Positions 15,541 to 23,990 are shown, numbered from the stretch's first letter. The stretch: 44,388 nt of DNA from Nitrospira sp. (GCA_005239465.1 SPAW01000028.1:1-44388), one strand, 5' to 3'. The notes: a model not told the origin generated them from the sequence alone. Made by a program: numbers and translations.

Positions 15541-15840
15541 ATGGTGAAAAGTCGAGAAGAAGTTCTCAAGCTCATTGAACAGAATCAGGTAACGCTTAGA
15601 AAGCTGGGTGTGCGTCGGCTGGGCCTCTTCGGATCCTTTGCAAGGGGCGAGGCAACTGCGGGGAGCGATCTCGATTTTGTCGTCGAGTTTTCAGACAAGT
15701 CCTTCGACGCCTACATGGATCTCAAGGGCTTTCTGGAAAACCTGTTCCGATGCCGCGTGGACCTGGTCATCATGAGCTCGATCAAGCCGCGACTCCTGCC
15801 GATCATTCAACGAGAAACCGTCTATGCCTCGGGATTCTAG
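15541..15840 (+). CDS. MNT-type nucleotidyltransferase antitoxin
   Basis: A 99-residue minimal nucleotidyltransferase with LGLFGSFARGEATAGSDLDF near residue 30, giving the intact G-S and D-x-D catalytic set. The FRCRVDLVIMSSIKPRLL tail contains the third acidic position. I start at ATG 15541, which has GAGG about 10 bases upstream; a TTG at 15520 would add seven residues. It overlaps the next gene by 17 bases, as expected for a MntA/HepT pair. It should add AMP to the HEPN partner's R-x4-H-x-Y tyrosine. Confidence 0.85.
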   Translation: MVKSREEVLKLIEQNQVTLRKLGVRRLGLFGSFARGEATAGSDLDFVVEFSDKSFDAYMDLKGFLENLFRCRVDLVIMSSIKPRLLPIIQRETVYASGF

Positions 15841-16159
15841 AGTCTACCTGGAGGATATTCTCGAGGCCACTGGAAAGATCACGGCGTATGTCGGCAGTCT
15901 TTCGAAAGCCGCGTTCCTTGAGGATGAGAAAACGTTTGACGCGGTCGTCAGAAATCTTGAAGTCATTGGTGAGGCCGTCAAGAAACTCCCCGAGGATCTT
16001 CGCGCGAAGCATTCCTCGCTGGATTGGAAGAAAATAGCCGGTCTTCGAGATATTCTGATTCATGAGTACTTCGGTCTCGATGCGGAGATCGTCTGGGATA
16101 TCGTGCAGAACAAAGTGCCTGCGCTCGATCGAGAGGTTCGAACAATGCTGAACGAATAG
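15824..16159 (+). CDS. HEPN-domain RNase toxin (HepT/DUF86-like)
   Basis: A 111-residue, apparently intact HEPN protein: RVYLEDILEATGKITAYVG at the N-terminus, NLEVIGEAVKKLPEDLR in the middle, and KKIAGLRDILIHEYFGL near residue 75 with the R-x4-H-x-Y catalytic and modification motif. It should cut RNA when released from its nucleotidyltransferase partner. It is the undamaged counterpart of the interrupted toxin at 1060, and the two proteins align over their whole length. The module is bracketed by diverged copies of the 3' end of the upstream radical SAM gene. Confidence 0.87.
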   Translation: MPRDSRVYLEDILEATGKITAYVGSLSKAAFLEDEKTFDAVVRNLEVIGEAVKKLPEDLRAKHSSLDWKKIAGLRDILIHEYFGLDAEIVWDIVQNKVPALDREVRTMLNE

Positions 16160-16235
16160 AATACGTTGCCATCGTGCGAGGAACTCACTCAAAGTCTTTG
16201 TAGCATCTCCAAGTACGCCTTCTTCCCGTTAAAGT

Positions 16236-16304
16236 ACGCTCCGCCGGCCTACTGCTCGTATAGGACCGAAGTCCACTGCGCAGGCTGCGAAGGACATCAA
16301 GGAC
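16236..16304 (+). repeat. Direct repeat of the radical SAM gene 3' end, copy 2
   Basis: The sequence CGCTCCGCCGGCCTACTGC then CGTATAGGACCG repeats 15327-15395 with scattered mismatches and runs on into the msrB remnant. Only the last ten or so codons of the upstream gene are represented. Confidence 0.65.
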
Positions 16305-16380
16305 ATATCTGTAAGGATGGCCCCACGCCGACTGGGTTACGGTCCTGCATCAACGGTGTCGCGTTGAAGTGTGTCCCGGC
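16255..16380 (+). pseudogene. msrB C-terminal remnant
   Basis: Translated, this reads [20 protein letters not shown], then [16 protein letters not shown]. This is the end of an MsrB domain, closely similar to the intact msrB at 10547: it has the second zinc CxxC and the catalytic cysteine. The first 90 or so residues are missing and no start is present. Part of the same sequence can be traced, more decayed, just after the radical SAM stop at 15362. It is non-functional. Confidence 0.78.
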
Positions 16381-16425
16381 CCAGCCTGAGACCAAGGATC
16401 GAGGTTTGAGAGAAGAGGGCAAAAG

Positions 16426-16460
16426 AAAAGCCGAAACCCACCATGTGAGTTCCGGCTTTT
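16426..16460 (-). terminator. Rho-independent terminator of the porin gene
   Basis: An imperfect inverted repeat: on the minus strand AAAAGCCGGAAC pairs with GTTTCGGCTTTT, followed by TTTTCTTTT. It lies about 37 bases beyond the stop of the minus-strand porin gene. The plus strand also carries a T run, so it may act both ways. Confidence 0.7.
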
Positions 16461-16496
16461 CCCGAAGGGGAGAAGGTCTAGATCAGACCCACCTTC

Positions 16497-17861
16497 CTAA
16501 TACTGTAACTGCAAGGCCACATGGAAAGAATCGACCCTGTTACCTGCTCTGCCAGGGGCGAACACGCCAGGCCCGCCAACGAAGCCTTTGGTGGCGAGAT
16601 CGCCATACTGCCAGAAGGCCGATACGCGCGCATTGAACCCACTAATGACGTAGTTCATGCCGGCTTCCCATTCCTCGCGCTGGGAGCTGTCAATCGGGGA
16701 GATTCTGGTAAATCTCCCATAGGGCTGGAATTTCCCCCATCCTATATTATTCGGCATCATATACAAGGCGTAGACGGTCCAGGAATTCCCGTTTAGCGTC
16801 CACATGCCGGGGCTGGGCGAGTTGCCTGAGAAAGTTCCAGCTACGGTACATCCGCATGGGACGGTTTCGCCTGTTCCTCCTGCCAGTACCCCGTCAGTAA
16901 AGGAGCCGCGGTGATTCGCCCAAAACCGTTTGAACTCCCCGTTGATCGTGAGCAAGCCCGCGTTGCCCGGGAGGATTTTCTCAAACAGCCCATCAAACAC
17001 GATTCCATTGAAGTCGCTCTTAGTGAGCGCTGTCCCGACGCCATCTTTCTGATGGCTAAACCCAAACGCCAGCGAGAGAATGTCCCCGACACCCCCGTAG
17101 TAGGTCCCGGCGGTGTAGTAACCAGGATTGTCGACCATCTCATCGTTCAGCAAGTTCCACTGGAGACGCCCGGCATACATCAGGCTGGCTCCTGTATTAG
17201 GACCTCCGTTCTGTCCCTGGAACACCGACATGACGTAGAGCAGATGGGTGCCACCTGGATGGAGTTTCCCGAAGAAGACCACACCGTTGTCACGGCCATA
17301 GAGACCAGCCCCATCGTTGGCAGCGGCTGAGCGTCCGAAGTTCGCGCTTTGGTCGTTCGGGAAGAACGGCGTCTTAAAGCCGTCGAAGGTCGGGTGATAG
17401 AACGGGCCATTCAGTTCGCCTCGTTCTGTCGGCACCAAGGTGCGCCCGAACCAGAAATTTACTTTCTCATTATACTCGACCTTCCCGATCGCATCGATCA
17501 GGCCGATATTGGAATTCCCTGCGAAAGTATTGGTCCCGCCGAATCTTCCACTGTTGCTAGCACAGTTAAAGCATTCGGTGTTGAACGTGAACTTGATGTA
17601 CTTGTGGATTTGTCCGTTGATATAGATACGAGCGTTGTTGATCGTGAAGTTGTTGTCGTAAGATGTGCCGTCCGGCGCCCCATTTTCGTTCCCATTGAAA
17701 CTCATCCGCATACCCATGCCGATGGAGATCCACTTGTCATCGTCGGCCTTGATCGTGCCGCCGGCGTACGCACTGGGCAGCGTGGATGCCATCCCAGTCA
17801 CTAGCGCCAGTGTGGCCCCAGCAACCAAAAACTTTTTCCACACTCTCATTTTTACCTTCAT
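16497..17861 (-). CDS. Outer-membrane porin, unknown specificity
   Basis: A 454-residue exported protein. The start is the ATG after AGGGAGGCTGCCACG, giving the signal peptide [18 protein letters not shown] ending SAYAGG. The mature part is rich in alternating aromatic and polar strands ([37 protein letters not shown]) and ends VALQLQY, with the terminal aromatic typical of outer-membrane beta barrels. It resembles porins of the phosphate-selective/alginate-export type by length and layout, but the substrate is not apparent. It has its own terminator and probably its own promoter. Confidence 0.82.
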   Translation of the reverse strand: MKVKMRVWKKFLVAGATLALVTGMASTLPSAYAGGTIKADDDKWISIGMGMRMSFNGNENGAPDGTSYDNNFTINNARIYINGQIHKYIKFTFNTECFNCASNSGRFGGTNTFAGNSNIGLIDAIGKVEYNEKVNFWFGRTLVPTERGELNGPFYHPTFDGFKTPFFPNDQSANFGRSAAANDGAGLYGRDNGVVFFGKLHPGGTHLLYVMSVFQGQNGGPNTGASLMYAGRLQWNLLNDEMVDNPGYYTAGTYYGGVGDILSLAFGFSHQKDGVGTALTKSDFNGIVFDGLFEKILPGNAGLLTINGEFKRFWANHRGSFTDGVLAGGTGETVPCGCTVAGTFSGNSPSPGMWTLNGNSWTVYALYMMPNNIGWGKFQPYGRFTRISPIDSSQREEWEAGMNYVISGFNARVSAFWQYGDLATKGFVGGPGVFAPGRAGNRVDSFHVALQLQY

Positions 17862-17936
17862 CGTGGCAGCCTCCCTTTGTGAGAAATAAGATTGAAATCT
17901 TATGCCCAACCCGCTCAAACTGATCATGGCGGCGAG

Positions 17937-17965
17937 AGTATGCCTATGTCGGCAACACATAGCAA
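17937..17965 (-). promoter_or_regulatory. Possible promoter of the porin gene
   Basis: On the minus strand TTGCTA and CATACT are separated by 17 bases, about 75-100 bases upstream of the porin start. Each box matches four of six consensus positions. The AT-rich stretch just upstream (17966-18010) is consistent with an UP-like region. Confidence 0.35.
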
Positions 17966-18018
17966 GAAAAATCTTTTGGAAAAGTGAAAGAAAAAAATAT
18001 GTTGTTTTTTTGCGACAT

Positions 18019-18043
18019 TACCCCCCTACGAAAGAGGGGGGGT
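18019..18043. other. Short C/G-rich inverted repeat
   Basis: ACCCCCCT and AGGGGGGT flank a 7-base loop in the gap between the porin and the peroxiredoxin. No T run follows closely on either strand, so its role is unclear. Confidence 0.45.
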
Positions 18044-18060
18044 GCTCATTCAATAATAAA

Positions 18061-18089
18061 GGCGGGAGAGGCTCATGGCCACTCCCGCC
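18061..18089 (-). terminator. Terminator of the peroxiredoxin gene
   Basis: GGCGGGAG pairs with CTCCCGCC around a 13-base loop. On the minus strand it is followed by TTTATTATT, and it lies 24 bases past the peroxiredoxin stop. Confidence 0.75.
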
Positions 18090-18112
18090 CTTAATGCCGG
18101 TCTTACCGTTCG

Positions 18113-18748
18113 CTACTTATTCGGCTGCGGGGTATAGCGCAGATAGGGCTTCACGATCTTAAAGCCCTTTGGGAAGAGCGTCTTGGCTTCCGCGTCGTTC
18201 ACCGCCGGAGTAATGATGCAATCCTCCCCGTCTTTCCAGTTCGCCGGTGTGGCGACCTTGAACTTCGAGGTCAGTTGGAGCGAATCGATGACTCTCAGCA
18301 GTTCATCAAAGTTCCGGCCGCATGAAGCTGGATAGGTCAAGGTCAACTTGATCTTCTTATCCGGTCCGATGATGAAGACCGACCGCACGGTCATGTTGTC
18401 CATTGCGTTGGGGTGGATCATGTCATACAGCGTGGCCACCTTCTTATCCGGATCGGCGATGATCGGATAGTTCATGGTGGTGTGCTGGGTTTCGTTGATG
18501 TCGTTGATCCAACCCTTGTGGGAATCCATCGGGTCGACGCTGACGGCGATGACTTTCACGCCCCGCTGCTTGAACTCCGGCGTAATCTTGGCGACGGTCC
18601 CCAACTCCGTCGTACAGACAGGGGTGAAGTCTTTTGGATGGGAAAAGAGAATCCCCCACCCCCCGCCAAGCCATTCGTGAAAGTTGATCGTTCCCTCAGT
18701 CGTTTCCGCCGTAAAATTCGGCGCGTCATCTCCTAATCGTAGTGCCAT
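18113..18748 (-). CDS. 1-Cys peroxiredoxin (Prx6-type)
   Basis: A 211-residue peroxiredoxin that reduces hydrogen and organic peroxides. The peroxidatic cysteine is in SHPKDFTPVCTTE near residue 47, with the conserved P/T and an arginine downstream (TVRSVFIIGPD). Length, the PASCGRNFDELLRVIDSLQL segment and the C-terminal extension identify the Prx6 subfamily, which normally lacks a resolving cysteine. I start at the second methionine (MALRLGDDAP) because GGAGGG lies 4 bases upstream. It is monocistronic with a strong terminator. Confidence 0.93.
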   Translation of the reverse strand: MALRLGDDAPNFTAETTEGTINFHEWLGGGWGILFSHPKDFTPVCTTELGTVAKITPEFKQRGVKVIAVSVDPMDSHKGWINDINETQHTTMNYPIIADPDKKVATLYDMIHPNAMDNMTVRSVFIIGPDKKIKLTLTYPASCGRNFDELLRVIDSLQLTSKFKVATPANWKDGEDCIITPAVNDAEAKTLFPKGFKIVKPYLRYTPQPNK

Positions 18749-18906
18749 GATGCCCTCCATATATCGTTATAAAATGGAACAATGAATCGACGTTTACTGT
18801 GGCCGTTACGATACTGTGCCGCGCAGGGTGAGTTCAAGAGGGTTTCAATCAAGATTCTTCGCGCCCCAGCCGATAGTGCCTCCAAAGACACTCATTGGAG
18901 CTAGAG

Positions 18907-19296
18907 ATGGACAACACAGGTCCTGCGCGAATCAAACTCCCTATCTCGAACGACCCGATGTACCTGATGCTCCGCGAAGGATGCATCAAGGAGTTCAACG
19001 TCAAGAAGGCGTCCGGCGACAAATGCGACCTCCGGGGGTGCGACCTCCGCAGTCTCGACCTCCGGGGATTGGATACCGGCGGTCTCGATTTCCGCGATGG
19101 TTACTTTCGGCAGACCGACCTTCGCGGCGTCGACCTGAGCAAGGCGAATCCGGATGGCGCCAGCATCAACGCCTGCAAGATTTCCGGCGTCTTGTTCCCA
19201 CCTGAGCTGAGCGCCTCGGAGATTGAGCTCTTGCTCTTGCTCTTGCTCTTGCCTGGGACCAGGATGTGGTATCAAACATCCGTGAAGCGTTCCTAG
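18907..19296 (+). CDS. Pentapeptide-repeat protein with a leucine microsatellite
   Basis: A 129-residue protein starting at ATG 18907 after GGAG. An N-terminal segment (PARIKLPISNDPMYLMLREG) is followed by A(D/N)LxG-type pentapeptides: CDLRGCDLRSLDLRGLD, then GLDFRDGYFRQTDLRGVDLS. These predict a short right-handed beta helix, normally a protein-binding surface. Near residue 108 a CTCTTG hexamer repeated four times (19228-19251) encodes eight leucines, then GTRMWYQTSVKRS. The last codons (CGTGAAGCGTTCCTAG) come from the adjoining repeat fragment, so the C-terminus has been rewritten. Function unknown. Confidence 0.75.
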   Translation: MDNTGPARIKLPISNDPMYLMLREGCIKEFNVKKASGDKCDLRGCDLRSLDLRGLDTGGLDFRDGYFRQTDLRGVDLSKANPDGASINACKISGVLFPPELSASEIELLLLLLLLPGTRMWYQTSVKRS

Positions 19297-19500
19297 TGAA
19301 GCGTATCTCGACTCAGCTCGGGACGGTGAGCCTGCCCCTCGACTCAGCTCGGGCCCTGAGCTTGCCGAAGGCGGTCGAGTCGGGCCCTGAGCATGTCGAA
19401 GGGTCGAACCGTGAAGCGTATTTCGTATCTCGTTTCAGATCAGACCCACCGAAGGGACGAACGACGAGATACGAGAGACGAACGACAAACGACTTTCAAG
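19285..19500 (-). repeat. Isolated fragment of the island-type repeat, inverted
   Basis: Reverse complement of 30568-30756 over nearly its whole length. It contains the CGTGAAGCGTATCTCG edges and the CTCGACTCAGCTCGGG / CTGAGCATGTCGAAGGG core, which is also found inside island copies D and G. It abuts the pentapeptide gene on one side and the broken DUF748 gene on the other. Confidence 0.8.
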
Positions 19501-19521
19501 AGGCCGCCGCAAGCGCAAGAT

Positions 19522-20189
19522 TCAGAACGGACACCTTTCCATCATTGACTGCACGCGAGGAGCCTGATTGCGTAGATCGAAGCGATACAACCCCGACATC
19601 CCGAGTTCGCCGTTCTGGACATCGAATTGAAGCCGGTCCTGAGCCGCCTGATAGAGCTTACGGACCTTCACGCCGGACAAATCCACCTTGCCGTCGGACT
19701 CCAACGGCTCCAGCGAGATGGCGCCTTCCCATGCCAGCGCTTCACCCTTCCCGATCTCGGCCGTGAAGGCATAGGCGTTTTCACTCCCTGGATTGTGCTG
19801 AAATGTCGCAGCCCAATGTGAATGGGCACGATGTCCATCGAGACGGGCTTTGGCTTGGACTCGTCGCTGAATTCCAGAATACCCTGGTCGATCTCCAGCA
19901 GCTCAATTTCCACCGGCATCATCTTCTTGGGCTCGCTCGCCTGCGTCTGGTCGGGCGCGCGCACCTCCAGCCCATTCAATCGGAGAGAGAGCGCAAACGG
20001 ATTGAGCGCCACCTCACGCACAACGATGGGGTGTTTGAGATGGTCCGCTACAGCGGGGATCCCGTAGACTTTAATGATGTATGGGAGCAGGAGAAATCCG
20101 ACGAGCGCGTAGAGACTAATCAGTCCCAGAAGAATACCGGCCGACACGCGGGGGCGAACAATCCAACCTACGCATGAACCACAATTCAC
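19522..20189 (-). pseudogene. DUF748 (AsmA-like) gene remnant
   Basis: The first 140 residues read like the start of a DUF748 protein: a membrane helix (ILLGLISLYALVGFLLLPYI), then HPIVVREVALNPFALSLRLNG and IELLEIDQGILEFSDES. Near 19775 the frame shifts and continues as ESDGKVDLSGVKVRKLYQAA and GLYRFDLRNQAP. It then shifts again and ends at the repeat fragment at 19500. Family members are usually about 1000 residues, so about four fifths is missing, and parts of the N-terminal half also look deleted. The only start is a GTG abutting the 3' end of tRNA-Arg. It is non-functional. Confidence 0.72.
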
Positions 20190-20193
20190 ATGG

Positions 20194-20267
<74 letters not shown>

Positions 20268-20582
20268 TCAACACTTAAGGTGTTTACCCCGTCGCCAAGA
20301 ATGAGACTTTTGGCGACGGAACGAGCAAGCTCACGGCAAATTCTGAAACATCCGAGGTATTTCTCCGCGTGCGCTCATAACAAGAAACGAAAACGAGTAC
20401 GCGGCCCACACGAAGCTCATAACGGCACGAAATCACTGGTGGTGTTTATCCGCCCGCCCTTACCGCGAGGCGGGCGGTACGAGCGAAATATCGGACAATG
20501 CAATCACTGGATGTGTCTATCCGCGTGCACCGATCACGATAAAACGAAAACGAGCACGCGGCCCACACGAAGTGCGGTTTGG
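20268..20582 (-). other. Inter-tRNA spacer with two hairpins and a repeated 65-base unit
   Basis: No gene. Two strong stem-loops are present: GTCGCCAA/TTGGCGAC (20289-20315) and CCGCCCGCC/GGCGGGCGG (20450-20478). A unit of about 65 bases appears twice (about 20355-20420 and 20512-20577), sharing CCGCGTGC, AACGAAAACGAG and ACGCGGCCCACACGAAG. The spacer lies between tRNA-Pro and tRNA-Arg on the same strand and may be part of their precursor. Confidence 0.6.
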
Positions 20583-20656
20583 TCGGGGCGCCCAGATTTG
20601 AACTGGGGACTTTCTGCTCCCAAAGCAGACGCGCTACCGGGCTGCGCTACGCCCCG
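20583..20656 (-). tRNA. tRNA-Pro (anticodon TGG)
   Basis: A complete cloverleaf on the minus strand: acceptor CGGGGCG/CGCCCCG, D arm GCGC...GCGC, anticodon stem TCTGC/GCAGA with loop TTTGGGA, and T arm CCCAG TTCAAAT CTGGG. Discriminator A; the CCA end is not encoded. Confidence 0.96.
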
Positions 20657-20667
20657 ACATCTGCAAT

Positions 20668-20757
20668 AATGTTAAATGTTGAATGTTAAATGATGAATGA
20701 ACGTATGGCCTTCGCGCATTCCCTAATTCAACATTCATCATTAAACATTCACCATTG
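20668..20757. repeat. ATTCAACATT-type decamers, inverted
   Basis: AT-rich decamers (TTAAATGTTGAATGTTAAATG, and TTCAACATTCATCATTAAAC in the other direction) face each other around a 30-base centre. They match the decamer block of the island repeats. The stop codon of rdgB falls inside this block. Confidence 0.65.
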
Positions 20758-21361
20758 ATGCGCTGAGGATCTCTCGCACTTTCGCAAAGGCCTTCGCGCG
20801 ATGACTGACGCGGTTCTTTTCTCCCGCCGTCAATTCTGCCAACGTCTTTCCGAGCTCAGGCACCAAGAACACAGGATCGTAGCCGAAACCGCGGTCTCCG
20901 ATTGCTTCTTCCGTAATCAGTCCCTCCAGAGTACCCTGTGCGATGTGGACTTCTCCACCAGGAAATGCGATGGCTGCTACCGTCAAAAATCTCGCTGTCC
21001 GCTTCAGGGCGGGAATACCGGCAAGCTCCTGCAGGAGCTTGCGACAATTATCTTCATAGGTCGCCTGCTCACCGGCATATCGGGCCGCAAACACGCCGGG
21101 TCGGCCGCCCAGCGCATCAACTTCGAGTCCGGTATCATCCGCGACCGCCGTCAATCCCGTCGCCCGCGCGATCTCCGTAGCCTTTTTGATCGCGTTGGCC
21201 TCGCAGGTCGTGCCGTCTTCTTCGACTTCCGGGGCTGTGGGGAAATCCGCCAGCGTGCGGATCTGAATCCCCAGGTCTCCGAGCAAGGCAGTGAGTTCCT
21301 CCCCCTTGTGTCGATTGCGGGTCGCGAGGACGATTTCTTTCAACGCCGGTTCCTCACTCAA
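20741..21361 (-). CDS. rdgB: dITP/XTP pyrophosphatase
   Basis: A 206-residue Ham1/RdgB protein that hydrolyses non-canonical purine triphosphates (dITP, XTP) to monophosphates and keeps them out of DNA and RNA. Signature segments are [13 protein letters not shown] at the N-terminus, [26 protein letters not shown] near residue 72 (catalytic aspartate and lysine region), and [15 protein letters not shown] with NRVSHRAKA near the C-terminus. It overlaps the upstream rph gene by 8 bases, so the pair is translationally coupled. The last residues (SASMVNV) are encoded by an AT-rich repeat. Confidence 0.95.
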   Translation of the reverse strand: MSEEPALKEIVLATRNRHKGEELTALLGDLGIQIRTLADFPTAPEVEEDGTTCEANAIKKATEIARATGLTAVADDTGLEVDALGGRPGVFAARYAGEQATYEDNCRKLLQELAGIPALKRTARFLTVAAIAFPGGEVHIAQGTLEGLITEEAIGDRGFGYDPVFLVPELGKTLAELTAGEKNRVSHRAKAFAKVREILSASMVNV

Positions 21362-22097
21362 GCGCGCCGATCAAATCTTTCTGAATGGTGGTCAATCGTT
21401 GAATCGCCTGCCACCCCAGCGCCAGAAACTCGTCCATGTCCTGCTTCGCAAACGGAGTCCGTTCCGCTGTCCCCTGCACCTCGACATACTGACCGCGACC
21501 GGTCATTACCACATTCATATCCACTTCGGCCATCGAATCTTCCGTGTAGGCCAGATCCACCATGACCTCACCGCCGACTTTGCCGACACTCACGGCTGCG
21601 AGGTAGTCGGTCAGCGGCAGTTTCTTGATCAAGTCTTTCTTCTTCAGCACGGTAAACGCGTCGGCCAAGGCAATGAAGGCGCCCGTAATCGATGCCGTTC
21701 TTGTGCCACCGTCGGCTTGAATCACATCGCAATCGATCCAGATGGATCGTTCTCCCATTTGGGACATATCGGTCACCGCACGAAGCGCGCGCCCCACCAG
21801 ACGCTGAATTTCCAAGGTTCTGCCGCCCTGCTTCCCTTTCACCGCTTCTCGAGGCGATCGCTCATGCGTCGAGCGAGGCAGCATCGAATATTCCGCAGTC
21901 ACCCACCCAGTCCCTTTGCCCTTGAGGAACGGGGGAACCTTTTCTTCAACCGAGGCCGTGCAAATGACCTTGGTATCCCCCATTTCAATGAGAACGGCTC
22001 CCTCCGCATGCTTGATAAAATTCCTGGTCACTTTGACCGGACGCACTTGGTCTTTCCGACGCCCATCGAACCGAACTAAGCCTGTGATTCCACTCAT
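21354..22097 (-). CDS. rph: Ribonuclease PH
   Basis: A 247-residue phosphorolytic 3'-5' exoribonuclease that trims tRNA 3' ends. It begins [20 protein letters not shown] and has [36 protein letters not shown] (near residue 80) and [20 protein letters not shown] (near 125), the RNase PH phosphate- and RNA-binding motifs. I start at the ATG at 22097; a TTG two codons upstream is less likely. It forms an operon with rdgB, a common pairing in bacteria. Confidence 0.95.
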   Translation of the reverse strand: MSGITGLVRFDGRRKDQVRPVKVTRNFIKHAEGAVLIEMGDTKVICTASVEEKVPPFLKGKGTGWVTAEYSMLPRSTHERSPREAVKGKQGGRTLEIQRLVGRALRAVTDMSQMGERSIWIDCDVIQADGGTRTASITGAFIALADAFTVLKKKDLIKKLPLTDYLAAVSVGKVGGEVMVDLAYTEDSMAEVDMNVVMTGRGQYVEVQGTAERTPFAKQDMDEFLALGWQAIQRLTTIQKDLIGALE

Positions 22098-22113
22098 CCC
22101 CAAACCCCCTCTT

Positions 22114-22191
22114 GCAGGATGCTGAAACAGCCTCTCTTCTCACCCGCCAAGGCTGGGCGGGTGAGACCAGCAGCTTGTTTGAGCATCTTGC
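22114..22191. repeat. 78-bp palindromic element in the rph leader
   Basis: The ends GCAGGATGCTGAAACA and TGTTTGAGCATCTTGC are imperfect inverted repeats. An inner hairpin CTCACCCGCC/GGCGGGTGAG sits between them. A related decayed end (GCTGGCGGACTTTTTCA...) is seen at 30804-30830. It lies between the probable promoter and start of rph. Confidence 0.65.
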
Positions 22192-22281
22192 GTGGGTGCT
22201 CCTGTTGCCCAGATGTGCGGCCGAGTGAAGTGCTGGCACGCCCACATCGTTTTTTCGCAATCCTATAGCACTAAGGGTGGA

Positions 22282-22310
22282 ATTATAGTGGAGGCTCAGA
22301 GAAAGCGCAA
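22282..22310 (-). promoter_or_regulatory. Probable promoter of rph-rdgB
   Basis: On the minus strand TTGCGC and a perfect TATAAT are separated by 17 bases. Transcription would start near 22275 and cross the 78-bp palindromic element before rph. Confidence 0.55.
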
Positions 22311-22705
22311 ACAAAGTGACATGCTCCAGAACGGCTCGTGAAGAGAGCCGGCCGATGCCTCCTTTCATTCCCCACTCGCATCTGTTGTACAAAACGAGAA
22401 CGTGGCTCTGACGAAATCTGTACAATCGAGTGTTCGCGCAGCCTGCTGCCGGCGCATTGGCTTACGCAGTCATCGTCACGACACAAACTCATGAAAGCCT
22501 CGCCAGACATGATGAATCGTGCCATGATCGCCTTTCAGAAACCTGATTTCCTTACGCGCCAGGCAGACAACACTGAGCATGGCTGAATGGCACAAAAGGT
22601 GCAGTTATTTGCGAGGTTCTTTCAGGACTTAAGCCAAAAGTAAATCAGCCGATAGAGAAATGTAGAGGACTCCTCCACCTTCCGACGCAGAGAAACACCC
22701 GACGC
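22311..22705. other. Gap upstream of the HD-GYP gene
   Basis: No gene I can support in these 395 bases. A plus-strand frame at 22338 has no ribosome binding site or recognisable domain. Small imperfect stem-loops occur (for example GGCTCG...GAGCC near 22336). Confidence 0.45.
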
Positions 22706-23839
22706 ATGCCAACACTCCTTGAACGGAACGCGCACCAATCCCTGCTCGACAACCGCAGCATATTGGTCGTAGACGATGAGGAACCGATCAGACGACTGAT
22801 CGGTTACCTCCTTCAAACCCACGGCTATACCGTCGCCCTCGCCGCCGATGCACGCGAGGCGCGCCAAAAACTCGACAAGCAGCCCTTCGCCTTGATGCTG
22901 TGCGACGTGAATATGCCCGGAGAATCCGGCATGGATCTCGTGCGGACTACTCTCGCAGAACGCCGACACACCGCCGCGATCATGGTCACGGGGCTCGACA
23001 GCGCGGTCCTGGCCAACGCTGCCCTCGAGGTGGGTGCGTTCGGTTACATCGTCAAGCCGTTTGAGTCGAATGAAGTCCTGATCGATGTGTCCAACGCCCT
23101 GCGCCGCCGCAGACTCGAAATGGAAAACCGCCTCCATCGCGATAACCTGGAAGACATCGTGCGCACCAGAACCGTAGCTTTGCAGCAGGCCCTGGATTGG
23201 CTGGAGCGCAGCGAGAAAGAATTGCGCCTGTCGCGCGAAGAAACCATTCAGCGCCTGGCCATTGCCGCCGAGTTTCGCGACAGCTCGACCGCCCAACACA
23301 TTCAACGCATGAGCCACTACTGCGAGTTGCTCGCGCGCAAGTATGGCCTGTCGCCTGAACGGTGTGATTTGATCCGCACGGCCAGCCCCATGCACGATAT
23401 CGGAAAGATCGGTACCCCGGACCACGTGTTGCTGAAGCCCGGTAAGTTCACCCAGGAAGAATTCGGAGTGATCGCGCAGCATGCGGAGATCGGCTATCGC
23501 ATTCTCAGCGGGTCGGATGCTGAGCTGCTCAAAGTCGCAGCCGTGATCGCCTATACTCACCACGAGCGATTCGACGGCACCGGCTATCCCCGGGGGCTCA
23601 AGGGCGAGGCCATCCCTATCGAAGGCCGCATTGCCTCGATCGCCGACGCTTTTGACGCGCTGACCACCCAGCGTGTCTACAAACCGGCCTTCGAACTCAG
23701 CCACGCTATTGAACTCATGTTCAAGCACCGTGGCGAGCACTTCGATCCGGAGCTGCTCGATGTCTTCATCGCCTCCACGGAGGAACTCACGCGCATCTAC
23801 GATCAGTACGCCGATCGCTCTATCCGCGCAGGCTGTTGA
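22706..23839 (+). CDS. Response regulator with HD-GYP c-di-GMP phosphodiesterase domain
   Basis: A 377-residue two-domain protein. Residues 18-135 form a receiver domain: SILVVDDEEP acidic pair, LMLCDVNMPGESG with the phospho-acceptor aspartate near 65, MVTG threonine and YIVKPFES lysine. A coiled linker (about 135-195) leads to an HD-GYP domain: RDSSTAQHIQRMSHYC, SPMHDIGKIGTPD (catalytic HD) near 233 and THHERFDGTGYPRGLKG (the GYP motif) near 290. It should break down c-di-GMP when phosphorylated. No histidine kinase is adjacent. The PilZ protein at 8.5 kb is a possible downstream reader. Confidence 0.93.
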   Translation: MPTLLERNAHQSLLDNRSILVVDDEEPIRRLIGYLLQTHGYTVALAADAREARQKLDKQPFALMLCDVNMPGESGMDLVRTTLAERRHTAAIMVTGLDSAVLANAALEVGAFGYIVKPFESNEVLIDVSNALRRRRLEMENRLHRDNLEDIVRTRTVALQQALDWLERSEKELRLSREETIQRLAIAAEFRDSSTAQHIQRMSHYCELLARKYGLSPERCDLIRTASPMHDIGKIGTPDHVLLKPGKFTQEEFGVIAQHAEIGYRILSGSDAELLKVAAVIAYTHHERFDGTGYPRGLKGEAIPIEGRIASIADAFDALTTQRVYKPAFELSHAIELMFKHRGEHFDPELLDVFIASTEELTRIYDQYADRSIRAGC

Positions 23840-23990
23840 TAATGCCCGCCTACGGCTCGTTCGTTTCTCCGCAATTCGTTGACCGTCTTTCCCCTGCCCG
23901 ATATACTTTTTTCAACCTTCCGGCAGAGCCCCTCTGACAGACCAGGCTCTCACGCGACTACGGCGCATGTTGAAGAAAGGGTTGCCGATC

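Noticed and set aside
20268-20582. CRISPR array
   Set aside because: Only two imperfect copies of a unit, with no regular spacers and no cas genes anywhere in the window.
22338-22586. 82-codon plus-strand frame upstream of the HD-GYP gene
   Set aside because: No ribosome binding site, unusual composition for the region and no motif.
22622-23740. 372-codon minus-strand frame
   Set aside because: Antisense shadow of the response regulator/HD-GYP gene, whose motifs lie on the plus strand.
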